Assembly (NCBI RefSeq): GCF_900207585.1
Contig: NZ_OAOP01000003.1
Span: 62,001 to 126,000, forward strand
Source of the DNA: Bacillus oleivorans
Lineage (GTDB): Bacteria > Bacillota > Bacilli > Bacillales > JC228
Direction of reading: 5' to 3'
Length of the DNA: 64,000 nucleotides
Position 1 is the first letter of the stretch; every line of letters starts with the position of its first letter. The notes under the pieces are model-generated. The model was not told where the DNA came from and made no database searches. It saw only the letters and a program-made list of their open reading frames with translations. Made by a program: the position numbers and the translations under genes. Positions 29,298 to 39,473 of this stretch are shown piece after piece.

Positions 29298-31012
29298 AAT
29301 ATTTGAAAATAGAAGATAATAAAAGCACTGTAAGAGAAATAAAATTTCATAAAGGTATTAATCTGATTGTTGATGAAACTGTTAATTTATCAGATACAGA
29401 AACAGGAAATAATGTTGGGAAAACTACTGTGCTTAAATTAATCGATTTTTGTCTAGGTGCTAATTCAAAGATAATTTACACAGATAATGAGAACAAGAAA
29501 GAAATCGATCTAGTAAAAGATTACCTTATACACAATAAAGTTTTGATAACTTTAATATTAAAGGAAGATCTTGAGATTGAAGAGTCTAATGAAATTGTAA
29601 TTGAAAGAAATTTTTTAAGCAGAAAAGAAAAAGTAATGAGAATAAATGGAAAAAACTTGGCTAAAAATGATGGGAAAGATTTTGAAAATGAACTGGATAA
29701 TTTAATATTTGGTAAGAGAAAAGAAAAAAAACCTTCATTTAGACAAATTATTGCTCATAGCATAAGGTATACTGATGAACGGGTAAATAATACCCTGAAG
29801 GTCTTATCAAGCTTTACAACTCTTGCCGAATATGAAATGTTATACTTATATTTATTCGGTATTTCTATAGCAGATAGATCTAAAATACTTAAGAAAATAA
29901 AAACAGAGAAGGATTACAAAAAACGGATAGAGAAGAAACAAAGTAAAACAGAATTAGAACTATCACTTGCAATGATAGATGACACAATTTCTAGATTAGA
30001 GCTTAAGAAAAATAATTTAAACATTAACTATAATTATGAAGAGGATTTAAATAATTTAAATGATGTTAAATATGAAATAAGTTATACAAGTACTAAAATA
30101 AGTGAATTAAGTCTTAGAAAGAAAATAATTCTTGAAGCGGAAGAAGAATTAAAATCAAACAAATCTAACATAGATTTACAACAACTAAAAATAATATATA
30201 ATCAGGCTAGTAAATATATAACGAATATTCATAAAACCTTCGAAGAACTGGTTTCTTACCATAATAATATGATTTTGGAGAAAATTAGATTTTTAACACA
30301 AGATATACCAGAAATTGAATTAGAAATAACAAGGTTACAACAGAATTTGCAAAATTTGTTATTTAAAGAAAAAACATTAACAAATAAAATTGCAAAAAGT
30401 GATCCATTTAGTGAATTGGAAAGTATTATTGTACAGTTAAATGAAAACTATCATAGAAAAGGGGAAATTGAAAATTTAATATCACAGATTGATGAAGTTG
30501 AAAAGAAAATAACTTCATTAGAGGACGAACTAAATAATATAGATGAGGGACTTTTTACTGAAAAATTTAACGAAAAAATAAAGAATAGATTGATGGATTT
30601 TAATAATAATTATTTTTCCCTTGTGTCCAATGAACTTTATGGAGAGAAGTATGGTATATCGTTTAATATAAATGAGGATAAAAAGACAGGTAAAAAGATA
30701 TATGTATTTGATTCATTTAATGCAAATAGCAGTTCCGGTAAAAAACAGGGAGAAATATTGTGTTTTGATTTAGCATATATCCTTTTTGCAGATGAAGAGA
30801 AAATTCCAGTGCTACATTTTATATTAAATGATAAAAAAGAATTAATGCATGGAAATCAATTAATTAAAGTATCTGATTTTATTAAAGATAAGAATATACA
30901 ACTTGTTTTTTCAATATTGAAAGATAAACTTCCTGATAAATTGAATAATGAAGATTATATTGTATTAAGGCTATCTCAAAACAACAAACTTTTTAAAATT
31001 GAAAATCGATAA
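29288..31012 (+). CDS. DUF2326-family ABC ATPase of an ABC-three-component system
   Basis: A 574-residue SMC/RecN-like ATPase. Walker A is GNNVGKTT (residues 40-47) followed by LIDFCLGAN. Residues about 200-430 form long coiled coils. The C-terminal DUF2326 head includes SSGKKQGEILCFDLAYILFA and VLHFILND. The GTG start lies inside the end of the middle-component gene, so the three genes are coupled. It is the energy-using core of the conflict system. Confidence 0.82.
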   Translation: MFIKYLKIEDNKSTVREIKFHKGINLIVDETVNLSDTETGNNVGKTTVLKLIDFCLGANSKIIYTDNENKKEIDLVKDYLIHNKVLITLILKEDLEIEESNEIVIERNFLSRKEKVMRINGKNLAKNDGKDFENELDNLIFGKRKEKKPSFRQIIAHSIRYTDERVNNTLKVLSSFTTLAEYEMLYLYLFGISIADRSKILKKIKTEKDYKKRIEKKQSKTELELSLAMIDDTISRLELKKNNLNINYNYEEDLNNLNDVKYEISYTSTKISELSLRKKIILEAEEELKSNKSNIDLQQLKIIYNQASKYITNIHKTFEELVSYHNNMILEKIRFLTQDIPEIELEITRLQQNLQNLLFKEKTLTNKIAKSDPFSELESIIVQLNENYHRKGEIENLISQIDEVEKKITSLEDELNNIDEGLFTEKFNEKIKNRLMDFNNNYFSLVSNELYGEKYGISFNINEDKKTGKKIYVFDSFNANSSSGKKQGEILCFDLAYILFADEEKIPVLHFILNDKKELMHGNQLIKVSDFIKDKNIQLVFSILKDKLPDKLNNEDYIVLRLSQNNKLFKIENR

Positions 31013-31388
31013 AATTAATCTTCGGAATCTAATGAGAAAAAATAACAAAGAAATAGCAAAGATTAGATTACAATATTTTAACCAAAAAAGTTCTACTGCA
31101 ATTTACGTGAGAAAAAATATTAAAGTTAAGTTTAATCTATAAACAATATTAAATTCTAGTAAAAATAGCGTCTCCATTTACATAGGAGGCGTTTCCCTTA
31201 TTTATGTAATCCTTTCAAGAAAATGTAAATATACCTGAGTGTTATCACACAAAAAACCTGGCTATGTGCCAGAATTTTTGTCTTATAAATGAAAAGTATA
31301 AGTAATCTATTTACTATTCCTCTGACAATTTCCTTTCATTGCTTGACCTGCTACAAGGTTTTAGGTTCATTAAGGAAGGTTGGTTGTT
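31013..31388. other. Intergenic stretch with terminator
   Basis: CGTCTCC pairs with GGAGGCG (one G-T pair) at about 31167-31192, followed by TTTCCCTT, a probable weak terminator for the ABC-three-component operon. The remainder is AT-rich with no gene seen. Confidence 0.5.
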
Positions 31389-31572
31389 GTGAAGCCGTTG
31401 CAAAGTGAAAGTGTGATTCCACTTTACTATCAACTCAAGGAAATATTAAAGAATCGATTGATAGTGGGCTTTGGAAGCCCAAGGATCAGATTCCCTCAGA
31501 GAATCAATTAATGAATGAATACAGTGTGAGCCGAAACACGGCGAAAAAAGCGATTGAAGAGCTTGTTGTAAC
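31389..31572 (+). pseudogene. Truncated, frameshifted GntR-family regulator
   Basis: The first 16 or so codons (VIPLYYQLKE) and the next stretch in another frame (NIKESIDSGLWKPKDQIPSE, NEYSVSRNTAKKAIEEL) together make the winged helix of a GntR regulator. A one-base indel near 31440 breaks the frame. The reading stops at about 31572, where the IS21 remnant begins, so the ligand domain is missing. Confidence 0.8.
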
Positions 31573-31598
31573 CGTCAAGTAGTTTTGAACACTTTTCG

Positions 31599-32359
31599 CT
31601 AAATTGTTTCATTCGTAAATATCCGTGTTCGGTGCTTCATCCTCCAACTATTCTCATCTATATTGATTACTTCTACACGATGAAGAAGCCGGTCCAGAAT
31701 CGCGGTTGTAATCCCTTGATCACCAAGGAGTTCTCCCCACTGGTCAGGTCCTTTATTGGAGGTCAGTATGATTGAAGCCTTTTCATAAAGATCATTGATT
31801 AAATGGAAAAATAAGTTCGCTTCTTTGGTGTCCATTGCCATAAACATCATATCGTCGATAATGACCAAATCCGACTCTATTAAACGTTTATATAGAGTTT
31901 GTGACTTCCTTGAAAACTCTTTCGTTTTTAGTAAGTGCACGAGCTCTCCCATGCCAATAAACATCGTTTGATATCCCTTTTGTATAGCTTCCATTCCTAA
32001 TCCTATCGCAATATGAGTTTTCCCGACCCCAGGGGGCCGAGTAATATGATGTTAAAGTTTTGCTCTAACCATAACAGTTCACGCTGTTGTTTAAACTGCT
32101 TTTGGCTAATTGCCTTTTGTTCATTTAAATTGAAATCATCTAGCGTTTTAGGGACAGGGAACCTGGCCCATTTTAATAGCTTTGCCAACATCTTTTCTTC
32201 TCTACACTTTTGTTCATATGAAAAGATTTCATATATTAGTTCATGGTAGGTCCACTGACGTGATTCCGCTTCCCTTAAAAGGTTAGGTAATTCCATAGCT
32301 GTTTCAGCTAGACGTAATGAGCGACACTGTTCCTGTAACTGCGTCATGGGATGGGTCAT
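31599..32359 (-). pseudogene. istB: Frameshifted istB (IS21 ATPase helper)
   Basis: Two frames together give a near full-length IstB. The first part ends GPLGSGK and the second continues IAIGLGMEAIQKGYQ, so the break falls in the Walker A loop, where a C is missing from a C-run near 32030. SDLVIIDDMMF is the Walker B region, and LTSNKGPDQWGELLGD is typical of IstB. The protein cannot be made intact. Confidence 0.88.
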
Positions 32360-33590
32360 GCGGAATGACCTCCTTTCATAATCGCAATATAGGAATCTAC
32401 GTCTCTAGTCGAAGCAGTAATGTGAGAGTAGGTGCCCGCCTTTTTCTTAGTAGCTTGCGGCTGGATTTGCTCTTCCTCGTATTTTAGTGAATACAATAAA
32501 TCACGAAAATTGTTGGCACTTCTCAACCTTAGCGTCATCGCTCTTTGTAAGGCTTGATCAATCCACTTACCATCATGCTGAACCAAATTCCAAAGAATGT
32601 TCAGTTGATCTCCCATATGTCTAGGATATGTATTTCTTAATATAGTCAAGAATTGGTGAATGAGGTCCTTATTCTCAAAAGCCTTGCTAATCTCTTGCTG
32701 CCATTCATCCAAACGACTCGGTCGTTTTCTTCTATGATTTGGATCCTGAATTAGTTCCCCTCTACCAGGATGGATGGCGTGATTTGCAATGAATTCACCG
32801 TCTTTTGATAAGCGGATATATAATGCTGATTATCTGTAATCTCTAGGTAAACTTTATTGCTCCGTATCGGCTGGTAAGAGCCTGTTGGTACACTATAACG
32901 ATTAGCTTCATATTTAACTACATTGTCCTTTTGGATATATCTTTTTATACTGGACTCAGGTAGATTCTCGAAAGAGAATTGGGTAGAGACTTTTCTCAAG
33001 TGTTGCTTTTCCAGGGCGTGCACTTCGAAAGGTCTCTTTTTTGTTGTATGGAGTACATTATAATTTCCTGTTCTTTCAAGCCACTTGAGGCACAGCTCAT
33101 TCCACACTTCCAAATTGGTAAAGATTCGGTTCTTACTAAAGTTTCTTTTCACATATTTCACGACACTTTCAATCTTGCCTTTTGTTTCTGGATCATTCTT
33201 TCTACATAGGAATACATGAAACTTCCTTAATTGTTGATAAGACTGAAACTCCTTCGTTAAAATCATATCTCCCGCATTTTCACTAACTGAAATGAGATGA
33301 TCTTGATAATAAACTATCTCTTCAGACATTCCTCCAAAATATTCAAAAGCTGCCTCATGGCATCGTATCACGTCTCTTGTAGTAAAAGGGCGCTCCATCC
33401 ACACTACATATTTAAATCTAGAATGGGCTAACACAAAACCGATAAACCATAGTTTTTTGGACTTTCCATCCTTTGTTTTGACATGAGTTTCACCAAAATC
33501 GACTTGAATTTGTTTTCCCATTGGTAGCTCTTCAACAGCTTGATAATGCCTATAGGTAACTTGTTTTGGAATACTGTCAACAACGGATTA
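32356..33590 (-). pseudogene. istA: Truncated, frameshifted istA (IS21 transposase)
   Basis: The DDE integrase core is readable: QIQVDFGETH (first Asp), YYQDH (second Asp) and ETKGKIESVVKYVKRNF (Glu). The C-terminal part (RPSRLDEWQQE onward, ending at 32356) is in another frame, with a shift near 32755. Upstream, IPKQVTYRHYQAVEELP belongs to the same gene but breaks near 33590, and the DNA-binding N-terminus is absent. Confidence 0.88.
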
Positions 33591-33640
33591 AAATCCCCCA
33601 AATTCAACGGCTGAAAAATCCCCATTTTCATCACTTGGCT

Positions 33641-34078
33641 ATCAATGGTTGAATTCCAGCTTTTTGTTTTTCCCTTAAGCGATTCGCTATTATAAGCATT
33701 AGAAATTTCTTATTATCCAAGGAAATCACCTTTATTGAGTACTATCATTCATTTGGGAAAAGGAAGATTACACAAGTTGTGAGCGGCTTTTTTGGGAAAT
33801 TTTGTGGCTTTTCGCAAGATAGTAACGATTTAACATGCAAGGGCTAGATCATCGATCCGAGATGTTAAGACAATGGACACCATAGAAGCACACTGTTTTT
33901 TCATATTTTTTATAAACTATATGAGAAGGCATCATCATTTGGACAATAAATAAAGATCTGATAACGGTTAAAGGAGTAATAATCTGTATAATAAAGGTGT
34001 TTTTTGTAATATTGTGTTGAGGAAAATAAACCCAAGAAATATAATAAGATAAAACAATGGTTAATAGAGGTGGGAGAG
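33641..34078. other. Intergenic stretch after the IS21 remnant
   Basis: No complete gene is visible. A short minus-strand open piece (NKKFLMLIIANRLREKQKAG) may be decayed coding sequence. The promoter of the SIR2-like gene probably lies in the AT-rich part near 33960-34060. Confidence 0.4.
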
Positions 34079-35596
34079 ATGACTATACTTCATGAAATAG
34101 ACCAAGTAGTTGATGTGCTTAAAAATATGTCTGATCGTGGAATTAAGTGCAACTTACTTGTTGGTGCTGGATGTTCAGTAACAGCTGGAATTCCAACGGC
34201 AAGTGGTATTGTAGATATCATAAGAGAGAAGTTTCCATCAATTTATAATACAGTTAAGGATAAAACCTATGCAAATTGTATGAATGCTCTCTCACCAGAT
34301 GAAAGAATAGATTTGATAAAAGGTTTAGTAGAAAATTCAAAGTTAAATATTACTAATATCATCATTTCTGAGTTACTAAAACGAGGATTTATTCATCGGA
34401 TACTGACCCCGAATTTTGATAACTTATTAATTAAAGCATGTAGTATCGTAAATGAATATCCTCCAATCTATGATTTGGCGGCCTATGAGGAATTTCAACC
34501 AGAACATATTCCAGAAAAATGTATTTTTTACCTTCATGGTCAGTTTACTGGCTTTAAACTAATGAATACTAATAAAGAAGTCAAAAAACAAGCAGATAAG
34601 TTAGAAAACCTGTTTCGTCGTTTAAATGAAAGAAGTGTTTGGATTATTGTTGGGTATAGTGGACAAAATGATGCCTTATTTAAATTACTTAGCCAAGAAC
34701 CGATATATAAAAATAGATTATATTGGATTGGATATAATGACCAAGAACCACATGAGGAGCTTAGAACACAGATTCTAAAACCAAAAAAATATGGATTTTA
34801 CATCAAGGGTTTTGATTCAGATAGCTTTTTCTGGAATTTAGCAAATAAACTCGGAACGTTTCCTCCTGATTTTTTACTTCGGCCATTTACATATATTAAA
34901 ACTATTATAGATCAGATAGTTCCTTACCATTTAGAACAAAAAGCCGATTTAAATTCAGTAACTAATACAATAATACAAAAAGCCATTGATAAATATGAAA
35001 AAGACCCAGTATTAATGGGGGAATCATATATGAAACTTGGATTCTATGATAAAATCATTGAAATGAAAGAAGAATTACTTAAAAAAAGGAAAAAAGTAAC
35101 TGTTGCAAATGCTTACTTTTATAAAGCATTAAAATTACATAATGAAGTAGAAAAGAATAAATCGATAGAAATGTATCGGCAAGTCATAAAGTTGTATGAA
35201 GAGTCGAATACACTTGATCCTTATCATGGGTGCGACAATAACATTGGTAATTGTTTTGATGATTTAGCTGATCTTGAAAATGATAAGTTTAACGAGAACC
35301 TATTGGAAAGTTTAAGTAGATACATAATTGCAATTGAAAAGGGCGGTGTACAGGCTTATAAAAATTTTAAATTAAGTTTAGAAAAATATTTAGAAAAACA
35401 TTTTAAAGAAAGCGAACTATTAGAGGACGTTATGGAGGTTGATATCGAAGATGATGACCCGGAATTGATTCAGAAAATCTATGATTGGTTAAATTTATTA
35501 TTATCAAAAAATATTAAGTTTAATGAGTCAAAAATGGAAGAATATCTATATAAATATAAAAGTCTATTAGAAGAAAAGCAGAAACAAACAGCTTGA
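34079..35596 (+). CDS. SIR2-like NAD-binding protein, candidate defence effector
   Basis: A 505-residue protein. Residues 1 to about 260 are SIR2-like: LLVGAGCSVTAGIPTA (NAD loop, residues 27-41), LTPNFDNLL (109-117, with the usual Asn and Asp), FYLHGQFTG (catalytic His near 153), and IIVGYSGQND. The C-terminal half is helical and looks TPR-like. Many antiphage systems use SIR2 domains to deplete NAD on infection. ATG 34079 follows GAGG eight bases upstream. It is a single-gene unit with its own terminator. Confidence 0.83.
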   Translation: MTILHEIDQVVDVLKNMSDRGIKCNLLVGAGCSVTAGIPTASGIVDIIREKFPSIYNTVKDKTYANCMNALSPDERIDLIKGLVENSKLNITNIIISELLKRGFIHRILTPNFDNLLIKACSIVNEYPPIYDLAAYEEFQPEHIPEKCIFYLHGQFTGFKLMNTNKEVKKQADKLENLFRRLNERSVWIIVGYSGQNDALFKLLSQEPIYKNRLYWIGYNDQEPHEELRTQILKPKKYGFYIKGFDSDSFFWNLANKLGTFPPDFLLRPFTYIKTIIDQIVPYHLEQKADLNSVTNTIIQKAIDKYEKDPVLMGESYMKLGFYDKIIEMKEELLKKRKKVTVANAYFYKALKLHNEVEKNKSIEMYRQVIKLYEESNTLDPYHGCDNNIGNCFDDLADLENDKFNENLLESLSRYIIAIEKGGVQAYKNFKLSLEKYLEKHFKESELLEDVMEVDIEDDDPELIQKIYDWLNLLLSKNIKFNESKMEEYLYKYKSLLEEKQKQTA

Positions 35597-35614
35597 TTTA
35601 AAAGATAACGTACG

Positions 35615-35670
35615 ATAAAACCTCATTTTCACCCGTTACGGAAACCGTGCCATAAAAAATGAGGTTTTAT
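35615..35670 (+). terminator. Terminator after the SIR2-like gene
   Basis: Perfect 15-base arms (35615-35629 and 35656-35670; ATAAAACCTCATTTT and its complement) flank a 26-base loop. The arms are AT-rich at their base so the hairpin could work in both directions. Confidence 0.75.
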
Positions 35671-36010
35671 TTATAATAAAATTAACTGACTTCGCGGAAG
35701 ATTTCAAATTATCTCAGGACAAAGAATTTAGAAATATTTTACTTTTCCATGATACAAGAAAAAGTGTGAATTATTTGTGGAAAACAGCAAAAACTGAAAT
35801 TAATTTAGAAAAGGAAGAATTTATAGAATGCTAAGAGTCAGGGATAAAATTTTTTTGCCTAGGGAAATATCCCAAGCAATCCAAAAAAACTGTCCTATGA
35901 CTCAACCTTTCACAGCCCCCTCAGTCATCCCTTTCACAATATAACGTAGGAATATCAGGGAGAAAATAATAACTGGATACCATGATGTTAAAACCTACAA
36001 ATATCACTAT
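35671..36010. other. Decayed sequence with two gene ends
   Basis: On the plus strand about 50 startless codons end at TAA near 35834 (contains KLTDFAEDFKLSQDKEFRNI); no family is recognised. On the minus strand lies the sugar-permease tail listed separately. Confidence 0.45.
35902..35991 (-). pseudogene. C-terminal remnant of a carbohydrate ABC permease
   Basis: The minus strand encodes WYPVIIFSLIFLRYIVKG followed by MTEGAVKG and TGA at 35904-35902. This is the standard C-terminus of MalG-type sugar ABC permeases. No upstream part of the gene remains. Confidence 0.75.
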
Positions 36011-36627
36011 TCGGTTGCCAGAGAAGGAAATCTATGTGGCTCCTGCGGATTCTGCCGTTAACTGGGGTTCAAATCGCCATCGGAAAGCTATGGTTTAGCT
36101 GGTTCTTATCGTGGGTGATACTCTCGATTATTCAAACGATTATCGGAATCCTGTTGGGATGGACGTTCCTATATATGATAGGAGGGCTTGTGTTAACGGC
36201 TCTGGCTTCCATTAGCATTAGTGGAATGGGAATATGGATTGGGACAATCGGAGCAAAATATAATCCAGCCAATCCGCAAAATCGATTAACGTTTGCTCCA
36301 TCACTTGTCCTTTTGATCTTATCGTACGTTTATTTATTCGTGTCGCTGATCAGTCTTGCGTTCATCGTTTTACCGGCAAGTTTTCGGGATTTTTTCACAA
36401 ACCAAGACTCCATCGGGGGCTTCATCGGATTTATGTTAAATATCGGTGCGTTCATTGTGGAAATGAACGCAACCTCACCAGCCCTGGCCATATTGATTGG
36501 ATGTGTTGGGTTGGTGGTTGTTTCGATAGGGACTGCCGTTATCACCATCCAATTAGCTGCCAAACGGTTTGATAAGGGAATTGAGATTGAGATGGTTCAA
36601 GCAAACAGCGGTCGTGGACTGCGGTAA
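36011..36627 (+). pseudogene. 3-prime half of an ABC-exporter permease
   Basis: From ATG 36034 about 197 residues form six hydrophobic segments, beginning MWLLRILPLTGVQIAIGK. The bases just upstream encode VAREGN/K in another frame, which fits the usual SREGKSxWLLR motif of large ABC export permeases with one base lost near 36030. The N-terminal half of the protein is absent. It is a fused remnant beside the sugar-permease tail, not a functional gene. Confidence 0.6.
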
Positions 36628-36642
36628 TATAATGCCAATTTT

Positions 36643-36699
36643 GGTGCCAGACCCCCGATACGTTAACGGATTAACGTAAGGGGTCAGGCGCTTTTTTTT
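36643..36699 (+). terminator. Terminator, repeat family, copy C
   Basis: GGTGCCAGACCCCC pairs with GGGGTCAGGCGCT across a centre holding ACGTTAACGGATTAACGT, itself an inverted repeat. Eight T follow. Confidence 0.8.
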
Positions 36700-37047
36700 G
36701 GAAAAACAATAACACATACATGAAAAAATGTAGCTTTTCCAAAAGGCAATTGTGTTGGATGAAGCAAGTGTCGTCCCTTAGCCTCTTCATTAGCCAAAAA
36801 CAGGAATATCTGTTAGCATAAGAAGATGCCCAAATTTGGAGGACCATGGAAACTGCTTACTATATGAATCAATTACATAAATATCAAATAACAATAAGCT
36901 GCCTCATTTTTTTAGCTGACTAATTCAGTAAGTCTCCGTAACAAAAAATAGAGAGTTATGAAATTGATTCATAATAAGTAAAGAACAGCAAATCTTAATA
37001 AGTAGCAATTATAAGTGGAAATGATCTGATTTAGAAAGGAGCATTTG
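36700..37047. other. Intergenic stretch before the BCCT gene
   Basis: No gene is seen. GGAAAA...TTTTCC near 36699-36740 can form a weak hairpin. The BCCT promoter should be in the AT-rich second half, but I do not see a strong -35/-10 pair. Confidence 0.4.
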
Positions 37048-38583
37048 ATGAAAGCTATTTCAAATGTTTTTTGGATTTCCGTTGCGATTGTTCTCGCAGC
37101 GCTCATATTTGGTGTTGCAGCACCGGATAGTTTTGAAGAAGCAACTAGTAATGTACAAGCATTTATTACATCCGCTTTCGGGTGGTATTACCTTATTTTA
37201 GTTTCGGTTATTGTGATTTTTTGTATTTTTCTTATTTTCAGTCCGGTTGGGGCGATCAAATTAGGGAAACCGGATGATAAACCTGAGTTTTCTAAAGCTA
37301 CTTGGTTTGCGATGTTATTTAGTGCCGGAATGGGAATTGGGCTTGTATTCTGGGGAGCAGCAGAACCACTCACCCATTTTATGAATCCTCCTTTAGCTGA
37401 GGCTGGAACAGATGCGGCGAATAAAGAGGCTATGAGATATACCTTTTTTCATTGGGGTATTCATGCGTGGGGGATCTATGCCGTTGTGGCACTAGCTCTA
37501 GCCTATTTCAATTTCCGCAAAGGGGAGCCGGGGCTTATTTCCGCTACGTTAAAACCTATTTTAGGAAAGAAATTAATGGAAGGACCACTTGGAACGGTTG
37601 TTGATGTATTAGCTGTTTTTGCAACGGTAGTTGGCGTTGCGACAACCTTAGGGTTCGGGGCCGCCCAAATTAATGGTGGTTTATCCTATTTATTTGGCAT
37701 CCCTAATAATTTCACCGTTCAGGTGATTATAGTCGTTGTAGTGACCATATTATTTATTATCTCTGCTTGGACTGGATTAGGAAAAGGAATCAAGATTTTA
37801 AGTAACGCCAACATGTTTTTAGCGATTGCTTTATTGGTTTTGATGTTTATCGTGGGACCGACGATTTTAATCTTAAACATGTTTACTGATTCACTCGGTG
37901 GTTATATCCAAAATATTGTGCAAATGAGTTTCCGCATTGCTCCTCTCAATGAAGAGCATCGAGCTTGGATTAATGGCTGGACGATTTTCTATTGGGCATG
38001 GTGGATTTCATGGTCTCCGTTTGTCGGCATCTTTATCGCCCGTGTATCCAGAGGCAGAACGATCCGTGAATTTATGATTGGTGTCTTACTGCTGCCTGCA
38101 TTAGTGAGCTTTATCTGGTTTGCTGTATTTGGCACATCTGCTATAGAGGTTCAGAAGGCCGTTGCGGCTGATCTCTCGCAGCTGGCTACCGAAGAAGTCT
38201 TGTTTGCGATATTTAATGAAACCTCCTGGTCAACGATTTTATCGATTGTAGCGATTACACTTGTCGGTACCTTCTTTATTACGTCTGCCGACTCTGCCAC
38301 ATTTGTTTTGGGCATGCAAACAACTTATGGATCTCTTACACCAGCGAACTCCGTCAAAATCACATGGGGTATTGCACAGTCTACTGTTGCATTAGTCCTT
38401 TTGTACAGCGGCGGGCTGCAGGCGCTCCAAAATGCGCTGATTGTCGCTGCATTTCCATTTTCGATTATCATGGTTCTCATGATGCTATCGCTGTATAAAT
38501 CATTAACCAAAGAGAAAAAAGAACTCGGCTTATATTTAAAACCTAAACCTCGTAACAAACAGCCTGTGAAGAAGCAGGAGTAG
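37048..38583 (+). CDS. BCCT-family betaine/choline/carnitine transporter
   Basis: A 511-residue membrane protein with about twelve helices. [18 protein letters not shown] is the glycine-rich stretch and [20 protein letters not shown] is the conserved aromatic helix and following loop of BCCT carriers (OpuD/BetP/OpuE type). It imports a quaternary amine, commonly for osmotic protection. ATG 37048 is preferred over TTG 37045; AAAGGA lies seven bases upstream. Monocistronic. Confidence 0.93.
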   Translation: MKAISNVFWISVAIVLAALIFGVAAPDSFEEATSNVQAFITSAFGWYYLILVSVIVIFCIFLIFSPVGAIKLGKPDDKPEFSKATWFAMLFSAGMGIGLVFWGAAEPLTHFMNPPLAEAGTDAANKEAMRYTFFHWGIHAWGIYAVVALALAYFNFRKGEPGLISATLKPILGKKLMEGPLGTVVDVLAVFATVVGVATTLGFGAAQINGGLSYLFGIPNNFTVQVIIVVVVTILFIISAWTGLGKGIKILSNANMFLAIALLVLMFIVGPTILILNMFTDSLGGYIQNIVQMSFRIAPLNEEHRAWINGWTIFYWAWWISWSPFVGIFIARVSRGRTIREFMIGVLLLPALVSFIWFAVFGTSAIEVQKAVAADLSQLATEEVLFAIFNETSWSTILSIVAITLVGTFFITSADSATFVLGMQTTYGSLTPANSVKITWGIAQSTVALVLLYSGGLQALQNALIVAAFPFSIIMVLMMLSLYKSLTKEKKELGLYLKPKPRNKQPVKKQE

Positions 38584-38642
38584 AGTGCGGGCTTGTTTTG
38601 AAGCAAAGTAACTTTTGTAGTTGATTCATATGGTCCTTAAGG

Positions 38643-38672
38643 TTGACCCAATAATTTGGGTCGCCTTTTTTA
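38643..38672 (+). terminator. Terminator of the BCCT gene
   Basis: GACCCAA (38645-38651) pairs with TTGGGTC (38656-38662), extended by GGT/GCC, followed by TTTTTTATT. Confidence 0.85.
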
Positions 38673-38987
38673 TTAAGCCAAAAGCATGAATGTCTGCGGT
38701 AGCAACCAAGGGGGAGAGAATATAGTTATATAGATATTTAAGTGAAAAAATTTGATAAAAAAACCGAAAGATAGCATAGGAGCAACAATTAGAAAAGATT
38801 CTCCATATTGCATTTCTAATGTTGAATTACAAGAAATCCTTTATTTTTAACCCTTAACAATATTCAACCCTGTCCCCAAATGAGGACAGGGCTAACATAA
38901 AGTTGATTAATTCTTAATAATAAACACTTCACAAATCTTAAAACTTGCCAATAAAGTCGTATAGAACAAGGTTACTTCGTCATGAAG
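38673..38987. other. Intergenic stretch between convergent genes
   Basis: No gene is seen. CCCTGTCC (38868-38875) pairs with GGACAGGG (38884-38891), a short GC hairpin that could end the minus-strand VOC gene. Confidence 0.5.
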
Positions 38988-39371
38988 TTATTGCTGTATG
39001 ATCTGAATAAGGTTGCCGCATGTATCGTCGAAGACAGCTATCGTGACTTCGCCCATTTTTGTCGGCTCTATCGTAAACTTCACTCCTTTTTCCACTAATC
39101 GTTTATACTCTTTGTGAATATTTGCAACGCCAAACATTGTTGCTGGAATGCCTTCGGAAAATATATTTTTCTGATATTCTTTGGCAGCAGGATGGGCATT
39201 CGGTTCGAGCAGAAGCTCAGTACCGTCTTGATCATCTGGAGAAACAAACGTTATCCACCTATATTCTCCGGTGGGAACGTCATGCTTTTTTACAAATCCC
39301 AGCGTTTCTGAATAAAAGTCCAGTGCTTTGTCCTGGTCTTCGACGAATATACTGGTAACAACAATTTTCAT
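38988..39371 (-). CDS. VOC-family (glyoxalase/bleomycin-resistance fold) protein
   Basis: A 127-residue single-domain VOC protein: VTSIFVEDQDKALDFYSETLGF at the N-terminus and ending AVFDDTCGNLIQIIQQ, with metal-site-like Glu and His positions (ELLLEPNAHP). ATG 39371 follows GGAGG on the minus strand; an upstream in-frame start lacks one. It lies 102 bases downstream of the ArsR gene and is probably its target. VOC proteins often detoxify small molecules; the substrate is unknown. Confidence 0.85.
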   Translation of the reverse strand: MKIVVTSIFVEDQDKALDFYSETLGFVKKHDVPTGEYRWITFVSPDDQDGTELLLEPNAHPAAKEYQKNIFSEGIPATMFGVANIHKEYKRLVEKGVKFTIEPTKMGEVTIAVFDDTCGNLIQIIQQ

Positions 39372-39473
39372 ACTGTTTTTGCCTCCTTTGTTATTTGTGA
39401 CGTGACGTATGGGCTGTGCACACGCAAAAGAACCCATACATTCATCAGAAAGTCCTGTTAAGAAATTAAAAAA

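Larger units (their letters stand above)
31575..33640 (-). mobile_element. Degenerate IS21-family insertion sequence
   Basis: Remnants of istA and istB lie in the usual order on the minus strand, with istA stop overlapping istB start (ATGA near 32356-32359). Both genes carry frameshifts, and the N-terminal part of istA is missing. Clear terminal inverted repeats or target duplications were not found, so the ends are approximate. The left end abuts a broken GntR gene. Confidence 0.8.
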
